Assembly (NCBI GenBank): GCA_029717555.1 | Contig: JAMDHS010000030.1 | Span: forward strand, 161,145-225,144 | Origin: Peribolospora baueri | Taxonomy: Eukaryota > Basidiomycota > Peribolosporomycetes > Peribolosporales > Peribolosporaceae | Length of the DNA: 64,000 nucleotides | Direction: 5' to 3' | Part shown: positions 1 to 13,185 of the stretch, piece after piece | How the letters are laid out: each line of letters opens with the position of its first letter | How positions within the stretch are numbered: position 1 is the stretch's first letter | Made by a program: the position numbers and the translations under genes | The notes under the pieces: model-generated | Seen by the model: the letters and a program-made list of their open reading frames with translations, nothing else | Databases searched by the model: none | What the model was told of the DNA's origin: nothing

Positions 1-2
1 TC

Positions 3-1679
3 ACCACCGGTCAGCAGGATCGCGCCGTTGATATTTGGGCCCAGGTCGCTCACGCCTACTGGTATATCTCCCTTACGTTCCTCCTCTGGTCTGTGTGGGC
101 ATGCCTGCTGCTCGCGGTGAGTTTATTATTATCACCCTTTCCCGACAAATGCCATGGCTGGCGAAACGGGACTTTGGACAACGTTTCGAACGCTAGTGTG
201 GCGACTCTCTGAGCGTCTTTCTCTCGCCTTCCCACCCAACCAGTTCTACACCCCGGCTTCGCTCTACCTAATGACCATCCTCCGACGTAAGCTCCGCCAG
301 TTCAGCGGGCCTGAAAGCAAAGACGGATGGGTGTTTCCTCGGCCAGGCGAGCAGACGGCCGATTACAACACGGCTCTCGCACAAGAACCGTCGCCTGCGG
401 TGACGGACAGGAACATGACCTCCTTCTTCACCGTCGAGGCCCGCAAGAAATCTTTCTTTTCCCTCACTAGACGAGAGCCCGGGGGAAAGCGCAGGCTGAG
501 CGCGCCTACCCAACCTGTTGTCGGCGGTGGTAGTGGTGGCGCCGCGGCCGGGACGAGGGAGGGGGCGCGGTACAAGTACATCCGAAAGGTACTCATCAGC
601 TTCGCCATCCAGTCCACCTCCATCACCCTCGGCATCATCGGCTTCTCCGTCATCGCCGCTCAAGTCTCCGTCGAGGTCTATCAGCGCGCCGAGCAGAACG
701 ACATTGGCAAGATTTGCGGCGAGGCTAATCTGTCCGCCGCCTGGCTTATCATTCTGTGAGCAATTTGGTGCATAAAGTTACAGCTGGATTTAAGTTGTGC
801 GCTGACTCGTCCGTCACGTCGCACAGCGCCGGTGGAGTCTCTGTCGGTGCCATCGTGTCGCGTACGTTCGAAGTCTTGGAGACCGATCCCTTCTCCGATA
901 ACCCACCACAGCAGCGGAACAGGAGATCACACGCCTCAGCACCGGATCACCGCTCCTCCAGCATCTCCATCTTCTTCCAAGGCCTCACCGGCGGCGTCCG
1001 TGATCGCCGTCCGTCGACGGGCTCGTGGCAGATGCTGAATGACCCCCGCCATACGGCCGGCGTCACTGGCCTCCGCTTCGACGGCGGCCGCCCAAAAGGT
1101 CCCGGGGACGGTGCCACACCGGATGGGACAGAGGATGCAGCGTCAACGGCGTGGGGGGATCTCGTATCCAATCCAGAATCGGCCACCATCAACACCCTCA
1201 TCGGAGGAAAATCGTCGAGGCCGACGTCGACAAAGACGACGGGCTTGCATTACACCTACGATCTCGTCGACAACCCACCGCGTCACTCCGAGTCGCACTC
1301 CCACTCTTCTTCTCCCGTTCACCCCTCTTCCCCTTCCACCATCCCCTTGCCCACCACGCCGGCCACGGCATATACCTCGCCTCCGCACAGCCCGTTGGCC
1401 AGCTCGATGCCCACCACACCCATACCCGCGACGACGACGCCCTCGCCGGCCGCACCTTGGGCCTTCTCCCCCGTCGAGCAGCAGCAGCAGCAGCAGCCTC
1501 TGGACGAGTGCCAAGCCTTCGCCTACTCACCCACGTGGTACGCTCATGCCCACGCCCCGCCAGAATCGGCTCACAAACGCACGTCCAGCCGCGAGGCCGT
1601 CATCACCGTCTCGCCTCCTCCGCCGGCGCGCGGGCGCGCTTGGACGCGCTCTGCTGCATCTTCGACGGACACCGCGTGA
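3..1679 (+). CDS. Polytopic membrane protein, 3' part only (5' end outside window)
   Basis: Three exons join in frame: 3-116, 244-755 and 827-1679, with GTGAGT and GTGAGC donors and CAG acceptors. The first exon encodes a hydrophobic, Trp-rich segment (WYISLTFLLWSVWACLLLA) that runs across the splice into FYTPASLYLM, so it is a membrane helix. Two more likely helices lie at about 590-670 and across the 755/827 splice (AAWLIILAGGVSVGAIVS). Between them is a basic, Ser/Gly-rich loop. The last 250 or so residues are a Ser/Pro/Thr-rich tail, probably cytoplasmic, with a short polyglutamine run near 1481-1498. The start and an unknown number of helices are missing to the left. I do not recognise the family; a 7-TM receptor-like or transporter-like fungal protein is possible. 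The exon structure is well supported and the function is unknown. Confidence 0.7.
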
Positions 1680-2409
1680 ATCGCTCCCCCCCTTGCGTCT
1701 GTCTGGTCTATCTCTCCTCTCCCCCCGGTCGCTATTCGTTCTAGTGCTCCCCCCCGCCCGCTTCATTCCCTTTTGCATATCTTCTGTATACCTCCTTGTT
1801 CGCAACTACCCCCAAAGGCTTCTCGGTGAACGCCAGCAATTTCCTCTCCATCACATGTCCTTCTTGATTGCTGCACAGACGAGGGACGTACAGGCGCAGT
1901 GGGAGGAGGAAGAGAGACAGCTGGAGATGAGAAGAGGAGCGGAGACGACCTCGCGTCGGATGCGGACGAGAAACAGACGGCCACGGTACGGTAGCAATAC
2001 AATTCGATCGTTCGAGGTGGCGGTGGGAGGCGGGGAAAGCCAAAAACAGACAGAAGAGAGTGAAGGGGAGCTCGCTTTGTGAAAGACACAGCCCGGTCAG
2101 ATGTACGAGTGGTAAGCCGTCGTCGGGGAGCGGCGCGGGCAAGCGGGCGGAAAGAGATATGGGCGGAGAGAAGGTGATCAACAGCGGAAAATATTTCGAG
2201 AACAAGAACAGGAGGGAAAGGACTGGAGATTGTGAGGAACGATGGACGACGGCAAGTTGGAGAAGTGAAATCTTGGTCGCTCGTTCTGGAGCTTGACAAG
2301 AAAATGACGGACGCAGGATGACAACTGCGGCACTGGACCTGGAGAAGAGCAGATGAAAAAAAAAAAAAAAGACAAATCAAAAAGCACGGTGGACGGGCCA
2401 ACCGCATGG
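1680..2409. other. Convergent intergenic region with A15 tract
   Basis: This is the 3' flank of the membrane protein gene on the left and of poly(A) polymerase on the right. It holds a run of 15 A at 2356-2370. Overlapping reading frames on both strands look like GC-rich chance frames. I see no gene here. Confidence 0.5.
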
Positions 2410-5261
<2,852 letters not shown>

Positions 5262-6396
5262 GTCGGTTGGTCAAGATGGAAATCGGTTGAAAGAGGGGGG
5301 CAAACAAGTATAAGACGCGTAGGAGAGTGCTTGCTTTGCAAAGCAATGGGAACAGTGTCTGTGAGGGGCGCGAGAAGGGGGAAAGAACGGCTGAGGCGGC
5401 AATGGGAGGCGGGCAAAGGCTGGTAGGCAACCGGGCAATCAAGTTCAGAGCAAAGTGAAACAGAAGGGACGGGGCAGCCCGCAGATTGTCAAAACGACGA
5501 GCCACCTTTTCTAGTCGTCGAATGTAGGGAGAGTGTTGTGGTGGTTGATGTCGCTTTGTTGTTCCGTCCTCGAGGTGGGAGACGAGGAAGACCGGTACGA
5601 GACTCGCAGCTCGACAGGCGGGGAGTGGTTGAGTGCTGCGGCAGTCAGCGGGTTCCGGCTGCGGCTGCGCTTACTCGCTCTACTCTTCGCCTTGCCGTCC
5701 GACGCATCCACCATTCTTCTGACGGACATGGCAGCACACCTACGTCTTCGATGAGACATCCTTGTCCTGATTCGATATCAACCCTCTTCCAACCTGCTGA
5801 CAGATCTGTCTGTCATTCCACAAGCAGATATGTTCATCCTTTTCATCCCTTGGAGCTGTATTGACTTGACTCGGTGTGATCGCATGCCCCGTAACTCCCA
5901 CGCCTCCGGAGCCTCCTCGTGCGCGCGGACACGTTGGCCAAGACCCACCTTCCCCGACGCGTATATCATCAAGCCAGCCATTTATTTCTCTAATGATATG
6001 GGTGGAGTTTCTCTAACAAAACAGAAAGCACATATGGTGTCCGGTGTGAACACGGGGATGCTTCCCAAATAAGATGGTACAAGTACGGTCCACACGATGA
6101 GTAGCAGGAATAGGATCGCGAGCGAGCGATAAGACGGTGGATCGGATAGAATAGATGGAAAGGAGAGGAAGGGGGTAACCATAAGGAAAGAAGGGAAAGA
6201 ACGATGATGTAGGTAGAGGCGGTGACAATATGGCAAGACGAAGAGGGATGGCGAGGCGAATTTGGACGGACGGAAAACAAAACAGGAGCAAATGACGTCC
6301 GCAGAATGCAGGTCTGCTCCTAACCAAGAGGTAAAGCCAAAGCAGGTGCAAAAGAAAGCTCGGACCGAATCGGAACATGCATCCATCCTCTATCTA
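5262..6396. other. Intergenic region, likely PAP1 promoter
   Basis: This lies upstream of the poly(A) polymerase ATG and downstream of the next minus-strand gene. Short frames on both strands (for example 5511-5759 minus) show no recognisable protein. I see no TATA box or repeat worth naming. Confidence 0.4.
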
Positions 6397-9300
6397 TCAC
6401 ACCGGCTCGTGTTGTCTCGTCGTCCTACCCCCGAGAACGGTAGTGGAGCGGAACAGTTTGGGCATCTTGACGCGCGCCTTGGTCACCTTGGGGAATTCGT
6501 CCGGGTACTGACCTTGACTGCGCTGCTGGGGCTGATGGCGGTACGCTGGTACACCTTGATTCCTAGCAGCCGGTACGCCATCATAAGGCCCAGCGTAGCC
6601 GCCGTCGTTCAATTCTTCCACGTAACGAGACTTGCCTCGCGCCTTGCCCGCCGCTGTCGCGGCTCCGGAAGAGGAAGAAGGGCCACCGAAGCGGTCGGCC
6701 CTCTCCCGGTCCAAGGTGGCTGAGGACCGGTAGTGCGACGTCCCTGTTGGTGGAGGCGCCGTCACCTCCGTCACCGGCACCTCTGGTGCGTCGGACACGA
6801 TGAACCTGCGCACAGAGTAGTCGACGCGGGAGAATGCGGCGACGGTGCGCACGTAGATGCGCTCCACCTGTGCCTTGGCCAGCAGCGGATGCGCACCGTA
6901 GGCCTCCATATGGCCCTTTGCCACCTGTTGAGCGGCCATTAATGCGGCCGCCGCGGCGCGCTGGTCCAGGTCGCCCTGGTCGCCGGAGGGCAGGTTGGCT
7001 GGTGCGAACGTCGCGACGTGACTGCCGAAAGAACACGGTAGGGCAAGAGCTCTGGTGAGCATTTCAAGAACGGAAGCGGGCGCTTCTGAGAGGAACCTCA
7101 GAAGACGAGAGAAGGACTCACAGCCGGACGGCGACGACGAAAACAGCGTCCAACGCTCCCCTCCCTTTGCAAACACACAAGTTGTCCGCTTCCTTAGAGT
7201 GTGAGCACCCCGGGCAAGGAAGGAGAGTGACCATGTCGCTGAATTCGACGTTCATCCGAGTCTTCCCGCGCTCCCAGATCGCCCGGCCGGAGATGGGCAG
7301 CGCCCACACGTCGGGAGCCCGGCTGATTTTCTTCGCCTTAGGCCCTGGAGACGATCAATCCGTCGATTACGAACAAGCAAGGACAAGTGAGCGTGAGTCT
7401 GCAGATATCGATGTACGAAGGAGAGCCCGTATCTTTGACTCACGGTCAGCGGGCCCGAGCGACTTCCAGCTTCCTTCTCTCGACTCGGTAACGACGGTCA
7501 CGATGAGCCTCTCATTTTCCTCCCTGCTCAGCAGTCGCACATCCAACTGCCGCTCCTTATCCCGCATCGACTGCGACTCCGAGCTACCTTCCCACTCGAT
7601 GTCGTCTTCCAGCGATGTCGGACGCGAGTCGTACGAGCCCCCGTTCTGCCGGCCAGAGTCGACGATCAGGTCCGGGAAGGAGACGCACAGTCGGCGGCGG
7701 ATGTTGGAAAGCACGACCGGATCCTCGTCATGTTGACGGCTGAAGAGCAGGTAGAAAAGGAAGGGAGGAGAGGAGGGGGGGGGAAGGTAAGCCTTTGCTC
7801 GCATCCTCACCTGTCCAAGGCGCCCCCTCGCCATACAGTTCACTCACAGGTCACGCTCCTCGATGAGAATGTCCTCGAGGAAGATGGACTGCTCGACGGG
7901 ATGCCGAATGATCGTCTGACGAGCCGCGTCCAAGCCTGCCGAGTCTGGCGTGGTTCCCGACGCGACGGCGCCGGTGACGGAGCGGAACGAGGAGGATTTC
8001 TTCCGCGGAAGGACGTAACCGCTCCTCTTGCGCTGTGCCTCTGCCATTTCCTCCGACGGCCTCTTCTCCTCTGCAGCGCGTTGAGGGCCAGACGTCGGTG
8101 CCGCGTGCGGGTTTGGGCTGCTGATGACGTCGATCATCTCGATCATCTCTTCCGCCCACGCGCCCGCGTTGGCAACCGCTCCACTCGTTGCCTCCGCAGC
8201 AGGAGCTTGTTGGACGGACCGCGAAGGGAAATCCGAGTTGGAGCAGTAAATCGTCGATGTCAGGCTCTCCTGGCTGCTCCTATGTCGAAGATCCCCGCTC
8301 TCCTTGCGCCTGGATTTTTCAGACAGGTAAGCATCGAAGAGGCCGGAACCGTTGCTGGGCACGCGTCGGAGCTGAGCACTGGGCTGAGGCCGGTCGGCGG
8401 ATTCCTCAATGTTGCGTAGGTAGTTCTTCGCCTCCGTTCCCCTGTTCACGGGCGGATCGGCGCGCTGGAACTCTGGCCGGGCGCTCAGCATCTCGGCCAA
8501 ATTCTCAAGCTCGGTCGGTGACGCGGGGCGGACAGCCGACTTCTCTTCGTTGCGAGATAAGAGCGGTCTAGTGGCGGAAGTGGATATGCTGGCTGATCTG
8601 GCAACGCCGTGTCGCTTGGCGAACCGTTTGGGAGACGTCCGTTGGCCAGCCCGGTTTTGGTGGATGACCTCTGACGAACGGCGAGCTAGAGACGTGAAGA
8701 ACCCGGCGCCGGACTGAGCGGAGGACGGGTGACCGGCCGACTCACAAGGTCGACACGACTCTGCGTTCGCGCCACCATTCGGGGAGACCGAGCTGGCGAT
8801 GCTCTCCACCAACGAGGTACGTCGTTCCAAGGGCTGTGTCGCAGGGGGCTCGCCGCCGCTCCTGGAGCCGACATTGGCCGCGTATAGATCGCCCGAAGGC
8901 CGCGGCGGCCTTGCTGGGGCCTTGGACGCGTCCGGGAGCGACTCGTTGGCCCTGCGGGAAGACTCGCCCGTCTTAAACTGCAGCAGCGACGCGCCCAAAT
9001 TCGTGAGACTATCCTTCCTCGAGCGCTGTCGCTTGAGCGCGCCCCCGATCTTGGCGAGACCGGTACTGAACTGGTTGCGAGTCGCACTGGCCGCCGGCCG
9101 CCAGTCCTGACTCGTCTTTTCTCCCTTCGGCTTCTTCTGCACGACCACAGGCTTGTGCGTTAGGAAGTTGTCGTAAGATTGTTCCCTGCCGATGATGATA
9201 GGCGCGGGCTCGCGCTTGATGCGAGCCGACGGGGGGACGAGGCTGCCTAGGCTGTTTTGTCGCATGAGACGCCGCTGGGCGATGGTCATCCTGGGTAGAG

Positions 9301-11681
9301 GCATCGACCGAGCAGAGTCGAGACTGGACATGGACGAGCGGGGCGACATCGTCTCTCCGTGGTCGGTGGGAGTGATGGGAGCGCTATGCGACCGCAGAAA
9401 CTCGACGTCCTGCTGCCCCGAATCACTCTCTTCTTCCGCGCCCGAGTAGTCACCCGTGAAGTTGTCGTAATAGTTTTGCACTCTCCGTCCGGCAGAGCGC
9501 GGCGTCCCAGACGGCGTCGAAACGCTCTGCGTGTGAGTCAGTGCAGAAGACTCAGGAGTGCCCAGCTCCTCCATCTCCTCGTGCTCCGCTTTCTCCGCCG
9601 GCGCCGCCCGCGCCACACCCCAACCATGTGACTGCTCCCAAACCCGATCTTGCTCGTCGAGGATGGTTTGCAGTTCCTCGACTGGCGCCTTCTGCGGCAG
9701 CGCCTCTTCGATAATCTTGTTCACCTTCTCCTCTGCCTCTTCCGCCTTGTTCCCGCCCGTCTTGGGGGATCGATCGCGTTCCGGCAAAGGCTCCTGGTCC
9801 ACAGACGTAGGCGGGGACATGACGGGGGGAGTTTGACAAGAAAACTCGCCTGTGGAGGACGTGAGGGGCGAGAGAGCCTTCCGATACGGAAGGGAGCTGG
9901 CAGAGTTTAGACCGGCGGAGGCCAGGGCTTTCAGCACCGAGGACAGCACGGGCGATTGGTCCTTGGTATACGGGAGGGAGCTGGCCGAAGGCAAGCCGGC
10001 CGAAGCGCTCAAAACTGCGATGCGAAGGAAGAATACGCAAAGTGTGAGTTTCACCGAAAGCAACCTCGTCAAAGGGGAACGTTCTCAGGACTGGCAGACC
10101 GGCCGGGGGGGGGGGAGGGGGAGGGGTCTCACATTCGCTGAGAGCAGCGCTCCTCAAGCTGTCGAACGCGGGGGTCCCCTTGTCGACTTGAAGCTCCCGA
10201 CCGAGAGCGTTCAAGACGCCGGCCATGGCCTCACCGAGCGATGCTCCACGAGCCTCGATGGCAGTCGGTTGGTCAGATGCGCCGCTCTGGGGTGTGGTGG
10301 CGCTATCAACACCGATAGACAAGGCCCTGGCACCGAGCGCTGCCATCGCCGGCGAGTCGCTAGGGGAGGAAACGGGGCGTGACATGGACGAGTGCGCAGA
10401 TCGACTGCTCTTGCGCTTGGACGACGAGGCAGTGGTAGAGGTGGAGGACCTCGGGGAAAACGTAAAGTCGCTCCCCGGTGAACTCTCCTGCATCATCAGC
10501 ACCGGCGTCTCTTGACGCTTATCCGTCGCATTACGCAAGGTTCCGCCGTCGCTCTCGCTCGTCGGCCCGCTCGTCGTGCTGCTAACGCTAGAGTTCCTCG
10601 CGCGTACAGCCCGCAGTAGCCTGGAGCTAGCGAGCTTCTGGGCGCGGTTGTCGGTTGAGGTGAGGATGAGGGCGGGACTGGTCGTCGGGCATTGCTCAGT
10701 CTGCGACACCCGGGGTGGACTGGCCGGCTGCTCCTCGTCACTCTTTTGGTCGGCGGAAGCGCGCACATCGGGGGACTCTTCCCCTTCGAGATCCACCGTA
10801 ATGGGAGTCCTGAAGGTTCGGGTCGGTACGACCAGACTCTCCAGGTACGTCCCTCTCCTCGTCATGGCCGGTCGTTTGATCTTCTTGCCTCGTTCCGCCA
10901 TGGGTACTTCCGGTGTAGAAATGGATCGGGCATGACTTCGGCTACTTGGCCGCGAACGGGGTCGCAGTGAGGAATGTTCCTCGGGGGACTCTGAGGATGT
11001 CGCGCCGACGTCAGCATCTTCCAAACCCGCCTCCAGGGGCACGTCGGACGCGGCCACATCGGGCGCGGCCACATCGGGTGCGGGCACGTCGGGCGCGGGC
11101 ACGTCGGGCACGGGCACGTCGGGCGCGGCCACATCGGACGCGGCTACGGCATTGCGGGAGGGCTCAGAAGCGCCCTGGACGTTGGTCCTTGCAGATCGAC
11201 CTTTCCGAAAGTCGGAGGGCGACAAAGTCTCCAGCCTGACCGACGAGCCGGTGAACTTCTTCGTCTCCGTGTTCCGTGAGCTCTCGGTCGTAGCTACTGA
11301 CCGGCTGCTTTGCGGTGGCGACAAAGGAGAGGGGAAGACTGGCGTAGCTAGAGTGTGCGATGGTATCGGAGAACGCGCGGGAGTCTGAGAGGGCGATGGA
11401 ACCGGAGAGCGTGCAGGGGTGGAAGAGTACGACCTGGACGGAGAGCGCGCCGAGTTGGGCGCCGACGGGACAGGGGACAATGACTGTTGCTGCGCTGACA
11501 GGCGGTGCCCGAACGAGTCCTCTTCCTCTCCGCCTCGCAACTCATGCCGCTTCAACGAGGTATCGAAAGAAAAGTCTCGAAGGGAAGCCGTAATTTCGGC
11601 ATCTAAGCTTTGGAAGATATTCGGCGAGATGGTGGGGACACTGGAAGAGCGTTTCGCGTTGGCGTCGATTACCGTCGACAT
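6397..11681 (-). CDS. Large, mostly disordered protein with C-terminal Cys-rich (possibly SSUH2/DnaJ-zinc-finger-like) domain
   Basis: The best ATG is at 11681 (MSTVIDANAKRSSSV); an upstream exon is not excluded. About 1,200 residues are Ser/Pro/Arg-rich and probably disordered. They include xxPDV pentad repeats and a duplicated Ala-Ser-Leu-Pro block. One intron spans 10015-10132 and others lie near 7750-7847, 7335-7437 and 7037-7125. The C-terminal 350 or so residues look folded. They contain RRLCVSFPDLIVD, then VWALPISGRAIWERGK, then CPGC...CVCKGRG, a CxxC plus CxCxGxG arrangement resembling one repeat of a DnaJ-type zinc finger, and finally YVRTVAAFSRVDYSVRRFIV. That order (Cys-rich knuckle, beta-rich segment, tail) recalls the SSUH2 family, but I could not align it and only one knuckle is present. 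The function is unknown; it may be a scaffold or chaperone cofactor. The gene model is good and the family call weak. Confidence 0.6.
9870..10014 (-). repeat. Imperfect tandem duplication inside the Cys-rich protein gene
   Basis: Two successive coding units of about 26 residues resemble each other, each with an AGL..ASSLPY core followed by a K..SP..SS stretch. The first starts right after the splice acceptor at 10014. This is a recent in-frame duplication in a disordered stretch. Confidence 0.6.
10102..10127 (+). repeat. G-rich run within an intron
   Basis: An almost pure G tract, broken by two single A residues, lies in the 10015-10132 intron of the minus-strand gene. In the transcript it is C-rich. 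On the plus strand it could form a G-quadruplex, which is inference only. Confidence 0.5.
11039..11150 (-). repeat. 15-bp tandem repeat encoding xxPDV pentapeptides
   Basis: Six consecutive units of 15 bp differ by a few bases, alternating GGCGCGGCCACATC-like and GGGCACGTC-like forms. On the minus strand they encode V-A/P-A/V-P/S-D pentads in the disordered N-terminal half of the Cys-rich protein. Confidence 0.75.
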
Positions 11682-13185
11682 GTCGACACTGCACTCGACT
11701 TCCGGAGCCAATGTCCACTTGAGAAGCGCGGAAGCTGACAAGATATGGTGTGGTTGCGACGATGGGGCTAACCGTGACGACCAGAGATGGACGAGATTTC
11801 GAGGCGTTGCTGGGAGCGTCGCAGAGAGGGCACCTGAGGAGGAGTGGAAAGAAGGTATGGGGATGTAAGGATGGGCGGGGAGGCAAGGGGGAGAGAAAGA
11901 GGTGGGGTGGGAAAAGGCGGTGGTGGTAAGAGAGAGACAGAGAGAGGTGCGCCCATCGAGAAACTAGTATTTGACCTTCTCTTCTCACCTTGGCCACCTG
12001 CCGCACGAAGCCCTGGCTGCAGAAAGTTGGGTCGCGAAAGCGCTGAAGAAGGGTTCTACGTCGGCCGGCGCGATGGAATGGACAGGTGGAGCGCGGAGGG
12101 ACGGCAGTCGTGGACGTTCGGGGTGAGGAATATCGAGAGCGGAGAATAAGAAGCGGGTCGACAGCGGTCGGTCGCAGCAAAGGCCTTGACGGGTCCCACG
12201 CACGCCACAAATGACCGGTGGAGAGCGCGAGCAAGTCACGCGCTGATAGTGATGATGGTATCGTACCGTGAGAAGGATGCACGGTATGGAGGCGTGGAAA
12301 GGAGAGAAGGGGGTTGCAGCAACGTGCGCAATCGGTCGGCCCGCCGTTAGCGAATGGGGAATGTGTAGAGACGGTCGAGGGGAGAGGAGAAGAGGGGATG
12401 ATGGAGGTGGTGGGAGAGGCGCATAGATGAGATGAGGACCGACAAGGCAACTCGCCGGATTCGAACGGCCGGTGTCGGCACCACAGCGCCCGCCAGCCAA
12501 GGCCGACCAAGACCAAGGCCAACGTCGACGCACTGGCGCCCGCTTCGCCGCGACTTGTCTTTCTCGCCTTCGCCCCTCCACCCACCGTCTCGGGCAGCGA
12601 CGCGCTGAGGGACCGGTGCAGACGGCCTCCGCCGCCTCGACGAAACACAGCGAGGCGCCACAGCCAGACCTCGCTCACGCTCGTCCAAAGGTGACCGAAC
12701 CTCCGGCGGGCCGGCGTGGCCAAGGATGAGACCAGAGCAATGCAATGTCCTCGAAAAGCGCCGACGTTGCGCGGACCGCCGGACGGGAAAGGCTGCGGCA
12801 AGTCAGTGTGGGCGCTCGCCGAACGTGGCGCTTCCTTAGCGCGCCTGCCACGTGAGCGGCGGCTCCGCATCCGGGGAGGGGAGAGAGGGCCTCCGCTTTT
12901 GACTTGCTCTCAGATGGCCGTCGAGCCGACGTCTCCGGCGCGCTTGCCACGGAGTTGCTGTGAGGACGAGGGGAAACGAAAGGCAAGCAGACGACTTGCA
13001 CCGACGTTCACCAGGCCAGGAAGACTCAGATGCCTTAGTCCGGCCGCCGATCCCTTGCATGCACTTGTGCGAGTTCGCCGGGAGTTTGTCAAGGTTTCGT
13101 CGCATGCAGTCTCCCGTTCAGCGAGCGAGGTCGAGCGCCACGCTGCTCGTATATACAGTATAGGGGCGGCTATCGGCGCGCCTTA
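11682..13185. other. Intergenic region upstream of the Cys-rich gene
   Basis: About 1.5 kb with open frames on both strands but no convincing exon. It probably holds the promoter and 5' leader, and perhaps a missed 5' exon, of the minus-strand gene starting at 11681, plus the 3' flank of the HAM1-like gene. A TTCGAAT motif near 12465 looks like a tRNA T-loop, but its stem does not pair. Confidence 0.4.

Noticed and set aside
12440-12500. tRNA-like TTCGAAT T-loop
   Set aside because: The flanking bases do not form a five-pair T stem and no acceptor or anticodon arm can be drawn.
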